From the NCBI GenBank assembly GCA_024742575.1, contig JANSYF010000001.1:1-64000 (forward strand): a stretch of 64,000 nt of DNA, given 5' to 3'. The stretch's first letter is position 1, and each line of letters begins with the position of its first letter. This document shows positions 8,374-17,412 of this stretch, in pieces. The notes beneath the pieces were generated by a model that saw nothing but the letters and a program-made list of their open reading frames with translations, had not been told where the DNA came from and ran no database searches. The position numbers were made by a program, and so were the translations under genes. The DNA is from Paracoccaceae bacterium (GTDB taxonomy: Bacteria; Pseudomonadota; Alphaproteobacteria; Rhodobacterales; Rhodobacteraceae).

Positions 8374-9689
8374 TGGATCCGATCCTACTTGGTGGCATCG
8401 TCGCGATCGCGACAATCATGGTGCTTTTCTCCGGCGTTTCTGTTGCACTCGGACTGCTGATCGTTTCAGCTGGTTTCTTGCTGATCTTCGATGGTCTGCG
8501 CTCGCTTGAGCTGATCCCCGAGATTCTTTTTGGTAAGCTCGACAACTTTGCGCTCCTGTCGATCCCGATGTTTATCATCATGGGTTCGTCAATTGCATCG
8601 ACCAGAGCAGGTGCCGACCTTTACGAAGCCCTTGAACGTTGGCTGACCCGCGTGCCTGGCGGTTTGGTGATCTCCAACTTGGGTGCCTGCGCGCTGTTTG
8701 CGGCGATGTCCGGGTCCAGCCCGGCCACTTGTGCTGCGATTGGTAAAATGGGCATCCCCGAGATGCGCAAGCGTGGCTATCCCGATGGTGTGGCGGCGGG
8801 TTCCATCGCGGCAGGCGGGACACTGGGCATCCTGATCCCGCCATCTGTGACGATGATCGTCTACGGTATTGCAACGGAAACTTCGATTGGCCGCCTGTTT
8901 CTTGCTGGCGTTTTGCCGGGCCTTTTGCTTGTGGCGCTTTTTATGGCGTGGTCGCTCTATTCAACGTGGAGGTCGGGCGACAAGCAGTTGTTGTCAGCAG
9001 GTAATTACACTTGGAAAGAGAAGTTCGAAATCCTACCGCGTGTTTTGCCTTTTTTAGCGATCATTGTCGGCGTTCTCTACGCCATGTATGGCGGCATCGC
9101 GACACCCTCTGAGACGGCTGCAGTTGGCGCACTTCTTTGCCTGCTTATCGCCATGATCATCTACAAGCTGTGGAACCCCAAGGACCTTTGGTTAGTTCTG
9201 CGGGACAGCACCAAGGAAAGCGTGATGATCATGTTCATCATAGCAGCCGCTGGTGTGTTCTCATACATGCTGTCGAGCCTGTTCATCACGCAAGCGATTG
9301 CGGAATGGATCGGGACTTTGGACGTAAACCGCTGGGTGCTGATGACCTTTGTCATGCTGTTCCTTTTGGTTGCTGGGTTCTTCTTGCCGCCGGTGGCTGT
9401 GATCCTGATGGCTGCGCCAATCCTATTACCGATCATCACAACAGCCGGTTTCGATCCGATCTGGTTCGCGGTTGTTCTGACGATCAACATGGAGATTGGA
9501 CTCATATCGCCACCGGTGGGCTTGAACCTTTACGTGATCAACGGCATCGCACCGGATATCTCGCTCAAGACCATTCTGAAAGGGTCGCTACCGTTTGTTG
9601 CCTGCATGGTGATCGCCATCATCCTGCTCTGCTTCTTTCCTGGCATTGCGACATGGTTGCCTGACTTCGTGATGGGGGAAGCGGTATGA
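8373..9689 (+). CDS. TRAP transporter large permease (DctM type)
   Basis: A 438-residue, very hydrophobic protein of the DctM/ion-transporter superfamily with about twelve transmembrane segments. Family-typical stretches are SIPMFIIMGSSIASTRAGAD, MSGSSPATCAAIGKMGIPEM, IAAGGTLGILIPPSVTMIVY and NMEIGLISPPVGLNLYVING. It forms the transport channel with the DctQ subunit just upstream and uses a cation gradient to import the probable malonate ligand. Its stop overlaps the start of the malonyl-CoA decarboxylase gene (ATGA), tying the transporter to malonate metabolism. Confidence 0.92.
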   Translation: MDPILLGGIVAIATIMVLFSGVSVALGLLIVSAGFLLIFDGLRSLELIPEILFGKLDNFALLSIPMFIIMGSSIASTRAGADLYEALERWLTRVPGGLVISNLGACALFAAMSGSSPATCAAIGKMGIPEMRKRGYPDGVAAGSIAAGGTLGILIPPSVTMIVYGIATETSIGRLFLAGVLPGLLLVALFMAWSLYSTWRSGDKQLLSAGNYTWKEKFEILPRVLPFLAIIVGVLYAMYGGIATPSETAAVGALLCLLIAMIIYKLWNPKDLWLVLRDSTKESVMIMFIIAAAGVFSYMLSSLFITQAIAEWIGTLDVNRWVLMTFVMLFLLVAGFFLPPVAVILMAAPILLPIITTAGFDPIWFAVVLTINMEIGLISPPVGLNLYVINGIAPDISLKTILKGSLPFVACMVIAIILLCFFPGIATWLPDFVMGEAV

Positions 9690-10933
9690 GCTACTTCAGC
9701 GGCTTGATTTCGACGGTTTTCGAGCGGCGCTATCGCAAGGCGCTTTCAGATGAAGTCGATGGTAGAACAACCTCCGAGCTCTGTGAGGCGCTGCTGAGCA
9801 GTCATGGGGAGGTGTCAGGCACTACACTGGCACGCAACCTGCTTGATCGCTATGCGGCGATGGGCTCTGATGAGAAAACAGAGTTCTTCAAGTTCATGAC
9901 ACATGAGCTTGAAATTGACCCTGCCGACGTCATCAGCACACTGAACGCTTACAAGGACAAACCCGGTAAAGGCACCTATCGTGCCTTTGCCGCAGCCTGC
10001 GAGCCGCAACGTCAGGAGTTGGCAAGACGGCTAAATCAAGTGCCGGGCGCTACGGGCCAGTTGGTTCAGATGCGCAAGGACTTGCTGGGCTTGATGAAAG
10101 AGCACCCGGACTTTGAACCTCTGGATGTGGACTTCAGGCACCTGTTTGCATCCTGGTTCAACAGAGGTTTCCTGGTTCTGCGTCCGATTGATTGGGGCAG
10201 TCCGGCTGAGATTCTTGAGAAGATCATTGCATATGAAGCAGTGCATGAAATCGACAGCTGGGATGACTTGCGGCGGAGACTGAAACCCACCGACCGCCGC
10301 TGCTTTGGCTTCTTTCATCCGTCGATGGCCGACGAACCACTCATCTTCGTAGAAGTTGCTTTCACCAAGGGTGTACCAAGCTCGGTTCAAGACTTGCTCG
10401 CAGATGAACGCGATGAGATCCGGGCGGAAGACGCTGATACCGCCGTGTTCTATTCAATTTCAAACTGTCAGTCGGGTCTTGCGGGTATCTCCTTTGGCAA
10501 CTCGTTGATCAAACAGGTCGTTTCTGACCTCTCGAAAGACCTGCAAAACCTCTCGACATTTGTGACCCTGTCACCAATCCCCGGCATGAATAAATGGCTG
10601 GGCGGAACACAGCTGGGCGCTGCAACGGCCGCCGACAATCAGGCATTGGCTGCTCATTACCTTCTGGAAGGCAAGAGATCGGACGGTATGCCGTATGATC
10701 CGGTTGCACGGTTTCACCTTGGCAATGGAGCGATGGTACACGCTGTCCATGCCGAAGCTGACGTGTCACCCAATGGTCGCAAACAATCAAACGGGGCCAT
10801 GGTCAACTACCTCTACGACCTCACTCAAATCTCACAAAACCACGAACAATTCGTAGGTGAAAAGACAGTGGTCGCATCTGCCGCAGTGAAGGCACTGAGC
10901 CGGTCGATAGCCGCGAAAAGCCAAGGAGATTAA
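9686..10933 (+). CDS. matA: Malonyl-CoA decarboxylase
   Basis: The 415-residue protein matches the MCD family along its length. The N-terminal helical domain ends near LRPIDWGSPAEILEKIIAYE. The GNAT-like catalytic domain has CFGFFHPSMADEPLIFVEVA, LSPIPGMNKWL and the active-site region ARFHLGNGAMVHAVH. It converts malonyl-CoA to acetyl-CoA and CO2 in the cytosol. With the synthetase downstream and the transporter upstream it completes malonate to acetyl-CoA. It overlaps the DctM gene by four bases and is followed by matB after two bases. Confidence 0.94.
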   Translation: MSYFSGLISTVFERRYRKALSDEVDGRTTSELCEALLSSHGEVSGTTLARNLLDRYAAMGSDEKTEFFKFMTHELEIDPADVISTLNAYKDKPGKGTYRAFAAACEPQRQELARRLNQVPGATGQLVQMRKDLLGLMKEHPDFEPLDVDFRHLFASWFNRGFLVLRPIDWGSPAEILEKIIAYEAVHEIDSWDDLRRRLKPTDRRCFGFFHPSMADEPLIFVEVAFTKGVPSSVQDLLADERDEIRAEDADTAVFYSISNCQSGLAGISFGNSLIKQVVSDLSKDLQNLSTFVTLSPIPGMNKWLGGTQLGAATAADNQALAAHYLLEGKRSDGMPYDPVARFHLGNGAMVHAVHAEADVSPNGRKQSNGAMVNYLYDLTQISQNHEQFVGEKTVVASAAVKALSRSIAAKSQGD

Positions 10934-10935
10934 TC

Positions 10936-12453
10936 ATGGCAAACCCTTTGTTTGATGCTCTTTTCGGTAAACACCAAGGCAAGACAACGCCGTTTCTTGA
11001 GTTGGCGGATGGCACGATCATTGCGCACAACGACTACCTTGAGCTTGCAGCGCAATATGCGCATGTGTTCACACAGCTTGGCGTCAAGTCGGGCGATCGC
11101 GTTGCGGCCCAGATAGGAAAATCTCCGCAAGCTCTTGCCGTCTACGCGGCATGTGTCCAAGCCGGCATCGTGTTCTTGCCCTTGAATACCGCGTACACGC
11201 CAGATGAAGTTTCGTACTTTGTCGAAAACAGCGGCGCGCGGGTGATGCTTTGCGATGGCAAACGATCCGAAGCGCTGGAGCCGATTGCAAAGGCAACGGG
11301 TGCAATTCTCGAGACACTGAACAACGATGGAAGCGGCAGCTTTACAATGCAGGCTAAGGCCATGCCATCCGCATTCCCAACTGTCGATCGAACTGAAGAC
11401 GATTTAGCGGCATTTCTTTATACGTCGGGGACAACAGGACGCTCTAAGGGAGCGATGTTGACACAAGGCAACCTACTTTCGAATTGCGAAGCCCTGGCAG
11501 AGGAATGGGAATTCACATCTGAAGACGTTCTTATTCACGCGCTACCGATTTTTCACACACACGGTTTGTTTGTGGCTACGAACATTTCGCTACTGGCGGG
11601 CAGCAAGATCTTCTTCATGCCCAAGTTCGACTTGGATGTCATTATCGATCGGATGCCGACAGCGACAACAATGATGGGCGTGCCAACATTCTATACCCGA
11701 CTTCTGGAAGATGAGCGTTTCACCAAAGAGTTGGCGCAGGACATGCGGCTGTTCGTTTCTGGCAGCGCACCACTTCTCGCAGAGACACATGTGCAATTCG
11801 AACAGCGTACCGGCCACCGTATTCTGGAACGCTACGGCATGACCGAAACCAACATGAATACGTCAAACCCATACAGGGGAGAACGTCGCGCTGGCACAGT
11901 TGGCTTCCCGCTGCCTCGCGTCGAGATCAAGATCACCGACAGCAAATCCGGAGCAACCTTACCTCAGGGCGAAATCGGCGAAATTGAGGTGCGCGGTCCA
12001 AACGTGTTCAAAGGCTATTGGCAAATGCCAGAGAAAACAGCCGCAGAGCTGCGTGCGGATGGCTTCTTCATCACTGGTGACCTTGGGCGGATCGATGAAG
12101 ACGGCTATCTGCACATCGTCGGCCGCAACAAAGATCTGATCATCTCTGGTGGCTACAACATTTACCCTAAAGAGATCGAGCTTCTGTTGGATGATGAAGA
12201 TGGCGTTCTAGAAAGCGCCGTCGTCGGTGTGCCGCATCCCGACTTTGGCGAAACGGTTATCGGGGTGCTTGTTGCGGAATCCGGCGCAGAGCTCGACCTT
12301 GACGCAATCAAGAAAAATATCGGGTCGTCGCTTGCACGCTTCAAACACCCGCAAAAGCTGGTCGTGTTGCCAGAACTGCCGCGCAACACAATGGGCAAAG
12401 TGCAAAAGAAAGCATTGCGCGATGCCTACAAGGACCTGTTTGCGCCCGCTTGA
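10936..12453 (+). CDS. matB: Malonyl-CoA synthetase (malonate-CoA ligase)
   Basis: A 505-residue ANL-superfamily enzyme. The phosphate loop is [16 protein letters not shown] (about 155-170), the adenylate-binding motif is [10 protein letters not shown], and the hinge and C-terminal motifs are [20 protein letters not shown] and [13 protein letters not shown], where the Lys is the catalytic lysine for adenylation. The length and context next to malonyl-CoA decarboxylase identify it as MatB, which makes malonyl-CoA from malonate, CoA and ATP. AAGGAG lies before the ATG. It is the last intact gene of the operon. Confidence 0.93.
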   Translation: MANPLFDALFGKHQGKTTPFLELADGTIIAHNDYLELAAQYAHVFTQLGVKSGDRVAAQIGKSPQALAVYAACVQAGIVFLPLNTAYTPDEVSYFVENSGARVMLCDGKRSEALEPIAKATGAILETLNNDGSGSFTMQAKAMPSAFPTVDRTEDDLAAFLYTSGTTGRSKGAMLTQGNLLSNCEALAEEWEFTSEDVLIHALPIFHTHGLFVATNISLLAGSKIFFMPKFDLDVIIDRMPTATTMMGVPTFYTRLLEDERFTKELAQDMRLFVSGSAPLLAETHVQFEQRTGHRILERYGMTETNMNTSNPYRGERRAGTVGFPLPRVEIKITDSKSGATLPQGEIGEIEVRGPNVFKGYWQMPEKTAAELRADGFFITGDLGRIDEDGYLHIVGRNKDLIISGGYNIYPKEIELLLDDEDGVLESAVVGVPHPDFGETVIGVLVAESGAELDLDAIKKNIGSSLARFKHPQKLVVLPELPRNTMGKVQKKALRDAYKDLFAPA

Positions 12454-12695
12454 CCCCCCTGAACTGGACTGCGGTCGCGTCGAACGTGCCGTGGACCATT
12501 ATTTATGGTTCGCTGGTGCTGATCGAAGGGGTTGAGGGTCATTCTGGCGGCACAAATCCGGACTTTGCCAACTGGCATGATGTTGGCTGTATTGTGATGG
12601 CCAGCCACAGACCCGGCCTGCAAGACTATTTGCTCGGTTCAACCGCCGCGCGCGTCCTGCGTCATGCCAATTGCTCTGTCTACGTTGTCAGATAA
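12450..12695 (+). pseudogene. Universal stress protein (UspA family), 3' remnant
   Basis: The last 45 or so codons encode [20 protein letters not shown] followed by [18 protein letters not shown], which is the ATP-binding C-terminus of a UspA-family protein. The upstream part of the frame does not resemble the family. A shifted frame nearby reads [20 protein letters not shown], which could be the missing middle, so a frameshift plus loss of the 5' end is likely. It overlaps the matB stop and has no ribosome-binding site of its own. Confidence 0.6.
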
Positions 12696-12755
12696 CGCGC
12701 GGCAATTTCGTGATTGAGTGACAGAATTTTTGCTTGGCTAAGCTTTGGTGCGTCG

Positions 12756-13082
12756 TCAGCTTGCGTTCATCCGCTCTACGTAGACGCGCATTTCTTCGGC
12801 CTCGTGACGGGCGTCGCGCAGACCTTCCATGGCAGCCGAAAGCTCTGCCTCGGTCTGGGCCAACTGGTTGGTCAGTTCCGCTTCGCGCTGTTGCAGGTAG
12901 GTGATCGCCTGATCGCGGGTTTCTTCGGCCTCGTGGAGTTCCTGACTCATGCGCTCAAGTTGATCCATGTCGGCTTGGCTTACACGGGTGAAGCGGTGGA
13001 CAAGCCAATTGGCAAACCATCCGAGGCAGAATGCCACGAAGAGAATAATCGCTGTCGTGATGACAAACTCAGTTCTGTCCAT
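12756..13082 (-). CDS. Membrane-anchored coiled-coil protein, unknown function
   Basis: A 108-residue protein with one N-terminal transmembrane helix (FVITTAIILFVAFCLGWFAN, residues 5-24) followed by a long predicted coiled coil rich in Glu, Gln and Leu (residues about 40-105). The start is the ATG at 13082 (MDRTEF). The extra 20 residues of the ORF-track start are basic shadow sequence. It overlaps the 3' end of the OmpA-family gene by 14 bases, so the pair is translationally coupled and may work together in the envelope. No named family is recognised. Confidence 0.75.
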   Translation of the reverse strand: MDRTEFVITTAIILFVAFCLGWFANWLVHRFTRVSQADMDQLERMSQELHEAEETRDQAITYLQQREAELTNQLAQTEAELSAAMEGLRDARHEAEEMRVYVERMNAS

Positions 13083-14991
13083 CGCTGTTGTCCTCTGCGC
13101 CGTCGCTTTGTGATGTTTCGTCTGTCGGCGCGGGATCTGCAATACTTTCCAGCGTTGTTTCTGTCTCTTCCACCGGTTCAGGACGCCGCAACTTGAATTC
13201 GATGCGGCGGTTGGCCTCTCGGCCTTCTTCGGTGTCGTTGGTGGCGATGGGTTGTTCCTCGCCGTAGCCCCGCACTTCGTAGCTGGCGGTCAGAACGCGG
13301 CGTTGGCGCAGCGCATCGACCACCGCTTGTGCGCGTTCTTGGCTCAACTGTTGGTTCATCACCTCACGCCCTTGGCTGTCGGTGTGGCCCGCGATCACGA
13401 GGGGGATGTCGCCACAAAGCTGCAACAGCTCTGCGATCTCGTCCATGATATCTTGCGTGGCGGAGTCGAGGGTCGCCGACCCCGGCTCAAAGGTGATTTT
13501 GCGGTCGCCTATGATCTCGACAATCTGGGCTTCGCATTCTTCGGGTGTCGGAATGCCCAGTAGCGGATCAAGCTTTTCCTCGTAAGTCACCTCGATCTCG
13601 AACAATTCGCTTTCGCCCAATTTGTCGGCCAAGAGGCCCGCTATGTCGGAACTGGCATTCTGGTTTCCGGTAATGCCGGTGATCGACAGTGCGTCAGGGG
13701 TCACCACGACCACGCCATTCGACAGGCGCGACAGCGCTTCCAATCCAGCAAGAACGCGGCTGGACCAGTTTGCCGGCAGCGTTTCATCGACACGCGCGGT
13801 GGTGCGTACGGTGGATGAGCCAAACGCGGCACGGGCAAAGCTATCCGCGGTTTGACGGGCGATTTCGCTGTTGATGCGACCGCGCAATTGCACATCGCCT
13901 TCAGGACTACGCGTAGCGGTGAATTCGGGAATACCTTCGGGCGCAGCTTCGGGGGGCGTTGGCAGGGTGGCGTTGACCACGAAAACGTCCGGCAGATCGG
14001 TTTCAAGCGCGCCAACAACCCGGTCGAACAATGACTGGTCCGTGCCCTCGAGCGCGAAAAGTGTCACGTCAGCGTCTGCAAAAGTGATGTTTCCGCCGCC
14101 AAGTTGAACAATCGCGCTGATGCCCATTGCGGCTGCCGATCCCCATTCGTTGGTCGGTGTCCCAAGGCCAAGGCGACAGTCCAGTTTGCCTTCCATTCCC
14201 GCCGCCGCAGCCGCTTTGAGGATTTCGGTACGGTCATCTTCTGTGGGGGCGGCGCACGCATCGAACCGCACACCGTCAGCATCCTTGATAAAGCGCAAGG
14301 TGAACGGGGAAATGACAGGTCGCGGTGCGGTGATGTCAAGCGCAAGACGCAGGTCATTGCCCGCGCGGCGGGCCAGATCAGCTTCGACCCGGAGACGGGC
14401 ATCTTCGTTTGCGGCGGCGCCTTTTATGGCCACACGGCCCGCCTCGATCGAAATCTTAGAGCGGTCCAGAACGCGCAGCACGGACACCGCATAATCCAGC
14501 GCGTCCTCCAGTCCGTCTGGTACCGGGTATTCTGCGGTTTCCAGAAGGTCGGACACTGGTACGTCCGGCACGGCGCGGGTGATGTCTTCTAGCAATTGTT
14601 CGCGATCGACGGCCGCAGGTAAAAGCCCGATCATCGACACGCCGGTGTCATTGCGAAGCAGTTCGACCGAGAAGCGGGGCGGTGCGATACCGTCACTGTC
14701 GATAATGTCGATCTGGTCGATGACGCGGGCAGAATCAACAACACGTCCCGCCGCGCTAAGAGCTTGAAACCGCGCGGCTTCGGTTGGTGCGGTTCCGATC
14801 AAAAAGACCAGCAATCCGTCGGTGTCGACATCGGCCCATGTGAGGGCATCACGGTCCAATTCAGTGCGCACAGCCCGCTCAGAGCTTTCCTCGACAGCAC
14901 CTGCGGCGACCCAAGCGGCCCCAACACTGAGGACCGAAGCTATGGCAAAGGCACAAAAGAGGATGAAAACAGAAGACAGGCGCATCAACAT
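13069..14991 (-). CDS. Large OmpA-family (OmpA/MotB C-domain) envelope protein
   Basis: The product has 640 residues. An N-terminal hydrophobic segment (VFILFCAFAIASVLSVGAAW) serves as signal or anchor. A long middle region with BON-like repeats follows (e.g. LPANWSSRVLAGLEALSRLS, then VTPDALSITGITGNQN). The C-terminal OmpA peptidoglycan-binding domain is at about 495-605 (LVIAGHTDSQGREVMNQQLS; EEGREANRRIEFKL). The NRRIEF motif holds the Arg that contacts diaminopimelate. A Glu/Asp-rich tail follows. It probably links membrane and cell wall. Start could be the first or third codon (MLM). There is no clear Shine-Dalgarno sequence. Confidence 0.85.
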   Translation of the reverse strand: MLMRLSSVFILFCAFAIASVLSVGAAWVAAGAVEESSERAVRTELDRDALTWADVDTDGLLVFLIGTAPTEAARFQALSAAGRVVDSARVIDQIDIIDSDGIAPPRFSVELLRNDTGVSMIGLLPAAVDREQLLEDITRAVPDVPVSDLLETAEYPVPDGLEDALDYAVSVLRVLDRSKISIEAGRVAIKGAAANEDARLRVEADLARRAGNDLRLALDITAPRPVISPFTLRFIKDADGVRFDACAAPTEDDRTEILKAAAAAGMEGKLDCRLGLGTPTNEWGSAAAMGISAIVQLGGGNITFADADVTLFALEGTDQSLFDRVVGALETDLPDVFVVNATLPTPPEAAPEGIPEFTATRSPEGDVQLRGRINSEIARQTADSFARAAFGSSTVRTTARVDETLPANWSSRVLAGLEALSRLSNGVVVVTPDALSITGITGNQNASSDIAGLLADKLGESELFEIEVTYEEKLDPLLGIPTPEECEAQIVEIIGDRKITFEPGSATLDSATQDIMDEIAELLQLCGDIPLVIAGHTDSQGREVMNQQLSQERAQAVVDALRQRRVLTASYEVRGYGEEQPIATNDTEEGREANRRIEFKLRRPEPVEETETTLESIADPAPTDETSQSDGAEDNSDGQN

Positions 14992-15044
14992 TCCGCGTCA
15001 GTTGAGAATGGCAAAGCGATACGCTGCAGCGCCCCGGATGGCAA

Positions 15045-16010
15045 TCACGCGAAAACGGCAGCGGCGAAAAACAGCACAGGGATCAGCCCCGCATCCCGGT
15101 TCGACCGGAAGAGTTGTAAAAGACGGGCCATATCGTCGAGTTTTAGCCGACGCATTTGCCACATCATGTGCCAGCCCATCGCCCACGGCCCCCCAAGCGC
15201 GATCACCAATGCAAAGATCTCGCCCCGAGGGGCGGCGAGGATGATGGCGAACCCCATCAGCGTCACGGTCAAAACAAGAAACCACGCAAGATATCTGGGG
15301 GTCTTTTCGCCGAAAAGCCGGGCGGTGGATTTCACGCCGATCAACGCATCGTCTTCGGTGTCCTGATGGGCGTAGATCGTATCGTAGAACAGCGTCCATG
15401 CCATACCAGCGAGGTAAAGGCACACAGCTGGCCATTGCAGTTGACCTGTATGTGCCGTCCACGCCAGAAGCGCGCCCCAGTTGAAGGCGATGCCAAGAAA
15501 CACCTGCGGCCACCATGTAAAGCGTTTGGCAAAGGGATAGATAGCCACCGGCACCAGCGCGATGATCCCAAGCAGAATCGCCTGCATGGGAAAGGTGATC
15601 AGGATGCAGAACGCAATCAAAGACTGGAACACCGCCCAGACCAGAGCCTGTTTCACCGTCACCTGACCCGAGGGAATCGGCCGTGACGCAGTGCGTGCGA
15701 CCGAGCCGTCGAAATCGCGGTCGGTGATGTCGTTCCAAGTGCAACCCGCGCCGCGCATCAGGAACGCGCCGATGCCACACCCAAGAATGATCCACGCATC
15801 AAACAACCGGGCTTCACCCGTGTGAAACATCGCCAAAAGAGTGCCCCAGACACAGGGCAGATACAGCAACCATGTGCCGATGGGTCTGTCCGCGCGGCTG
15901 AGCCGAAGATAGGGACGCGTCCATGCCGGGGCCAGCGTGTCGACCCAATTACCCGTGACGGCGTCGGCAACCTGACCGCTCTGGTCTGGTGAAATCTGCG
16001 GGCCGGGCAT
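15045..16010 (-). CDS. ubiA: 4-hydroxybenzoate polyprenyltransferase
   Basis: A 321-residue membrane prenyltransferase. The first Asp-rich motif is GCTWNDITDRDFDGSVARTA and the second is YDTIYAHQDTEDDALIGVKS, both Mg-diphosphate binding. Multiple transmembrane helices surround them. UbiA attaches the polyprenyl tail to 4-hydroxybenzoate in ubiquinone synthesis. The ATG at 16010 is chosen because GGAG lies eight bases upstream and the N-terminus then matches alphaproteobacterial UbiA (NWVDTLAPAWTRPYLRLSRA). The ORF-track start adds 35 residues antisense to rsmE. The divergent rsmE start is only 12 bases away. Confidence 0.93.
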   Translation of the reverse strand: MPGPQISPDQSGQVADAVTGNWVDTLAPAWTRPYLRLSRADRPIGTWLLYLPCVWGTLLAMFHTGEARLFDAWIILGCGIGAFLMRGAGCTWNDITDRDFDGSVARTASRPIPSGQVTVKQALVWAVFQSLIAFCILITFPMQAILLGIIALVPVAIYPFAKRFTWWPQVFLGIAFNWGALLAWTAHTGQLQWPAVCLYLAGMAWTLFYDTIYAHQDTEDDALIGVKSTARLFGEKTPRYLAWFLVLTVTLMGFAIILAAPRGEIFALVIALGGPWAMGWHMMWQMRRLKLDDMARLLQLFRSNRDAGLIPVLFFAAAVFA

Positions 16011-16022
16011 ATGTGTTGCTCC

Positions 16023-16754
16023 ATGACTGAAAAACTGCGTGCGAAAGTCAGGCTTTTTGTAGAGCAGCCGCTTGGGGCGGTACAACCTGTTCCTCTGACG
16101 CGGGAACAGGCACATTACCTGTTTGGCGTGATGCGGATGGCGGTGGGCGACGCGGTCGCGCTGTTCAATGGGCGCGATGGCGAGTGGCAGGCCGACGTGG
16201 CCGAGGCGGGCAAACGTGGAGGCATCTTGGTCTGTCGCGAGCAGTCACAGCGGCAAGTGATGCCGCCGGACCTATGGCTGCTGTTCGCGCCGATCAAGAA
16301 AGCGCGCACCGATTTCATCGTCGAAAAGGCGACAGAGATGGGCGTGCGGCGCATTGTGCCGGTGCAGACTGCCCACACCAATTCCGAACGCATCCGGCAA
16401 GACCGATTGCAGGCACATGCGGTCGAGGCGGCAGAACAATGCGGCGGGGTGTTCGTGCCAGAGGTGGCGGAACTTACCAAGCTTGATCGGCTCTTGAGTC
16501 ATTGGGACAGCGGGCGGCGGATCGCGTTTTGTGACGAGGCGCTGGCTGGAGAGACCGGGCGTCTACCCGATGTGCCGGGACCATGGGCGATCCTGATCGG
16601 GCCAGAAGGCGGGTTTTCAGAGGACGAACGCAAACGGCTGCGGGGGCTGGACTATGCCACACCGATCAGCCTTGGGCCACGTATTTTGCGGGCTGATACG
16701 GCGGCGGTGGCGGCGCTGACCCTTTGGCAAAGTACGCTAGGAGATTGGGCGTGA
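16023..16754 (+). CDS. rsmE: 16S rRNA m3U1498 methyltransferase
   Basis: A 243-residue SPOUT-class methyltransferase. The N-terminal PUA-like part begins KVRLFVEQPL. The catalytic knot shows KKARTDFIVEKATEMGVRRI, then LIGPEGGFSEDE and LGPRILRADTAAVAALTLWQ, all diagnostic of RsmE, which methylates N3 of U1498 in 16S rRNA. The start is the ATG at 16023. The region before it has no clear ribosome-binding site and the ubiA start codon lies just 12 bases away on the other strand, so the transcript may be leaderless or start inside ubiA. A double hairpin follows the stop. Confidence 0.93.
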   Translation: MTEKLRAKVRLFVEQPLGAVQPVPLTREQAHYLFGVMRMAVGDAVALFNGRDGEWQADVAEAGKRGGILVCREQSQRQVMPPDLWLLFAPIKKARTDFIVEKATEMGVRRIVPVQTAHTNSERIRQDRLQAHAVEAAEQCGGVFVPEVAELTKLDRLLSHWDSGRRIAFCDEALAGETGRLPDVPGPWAILIGPEGGFSEDERKRLRGLDYATPISLGPRILRADTAAVAALTLWQSTLGDWA

Positions 16755-16757
16755 CGA

Positions 16758-16800
16758 ATTTTCGGTCAACCGAAAATCGCACATCCGCCGACGGATGTGC
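16758..16800 (+). repeat. Paired hairpins after rsmE
   Basis: Two strong inverted repeats stand almost back to back. ATTTTCGGT/ACCGAAAAT (16758-16777) is separated by one base from GCACATCCG/CGGATGTGC around CCGA (16779-16800). There is no T-run. They lie in the 64-base gap between rsmE and the next gene. The layout resembles the paired hairpins at 18791, 32418 and 57420. Confidence 0.7.
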
Positions 16801-16818
16801 CGCAACGGGTGACACGCG

Positions 16819-17349
16819 ATGAACTTTATCCGCCCCGAAGTGCGCGCGGTGATCCTGCGCTGGCGCGAAGCGCTGGTCGGGGCCGCGATACTGCTGCTTG
16901 GACTTTACTGGGCTCTTGGCGTGACGCCGGGCTTGCTTGTCTGGATCGGCTATCTGGCGCTGTTTCTAGGGGCCGCCTTGTTTTTTGCCGGTTTGCAACG
17001 CGGACGCGCGCGGATGGGCGGCGGCGGGCCGGGCGTGGTGCAAGTAATCGAACGACGCATCGGCTATTTCGGGCCGCTGAATGGTGGATTGGTCGATCTT
17101 GACGCGGTGACCTCGCTCAGCCTCGACCCGACCGAACACCCGCGCCACTGGGTCATCACACACGAGGGCGGGCCCGCACTGCACATTCCCGTAAATGCCG
17201 AAGGAGCGGATGTGTTGTTTGATGCTTTCGCCAGTCTTCCCGGCCTTAGTCCCGGCCGTGTCGCATCGACCTTGAAACATGAGGGCACCGCGCCAATTGT
17301 GCTTTGGCGCAGACCTGACCTTGAGAAACGCATTACGCGCCTGCATTGA
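16819..17349 (+). CDS. Membrane protein of unknown function
   Basis: A 176-residue protein with two adjacent N-terminal transmembrane helices (residues about 18-36 and 38-58) and a soluble C-terminal domain of about 110 residues with predicted beta strands (VVQVIERRIGYFGPLNGGLV, WVITHEGGPALHIPVNAEGA). It lies between rsmE and gshA on the same strand. I recognise no named domain. The clean coding frame, the hydrophobic pattern and the lack of any better competing frame support a real gene. Confidence 0.75.
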   Translation: MNFIRPEVRAVILRWREALVGAAILLLGLYWALGVTPGLLVWIGYLALFLGAALFFAGLQRGRARMGGGGPGVVQVIERRIGYFGPLNGGLVDLDAVTSLSLDPTEHPRHWVITHEGGPALHIPVNAEGADVLFDAFASLPGLSPGRVASTLKHEGTAPIVLWRRPDLEKRITRLH

Positions 17350-17412
17350 CAGCCTCGAAAAATCAGCCCAAGGCTGACCTCTATCAAAGAGCAGACAGAC
17401 CGGAGACGCGCC

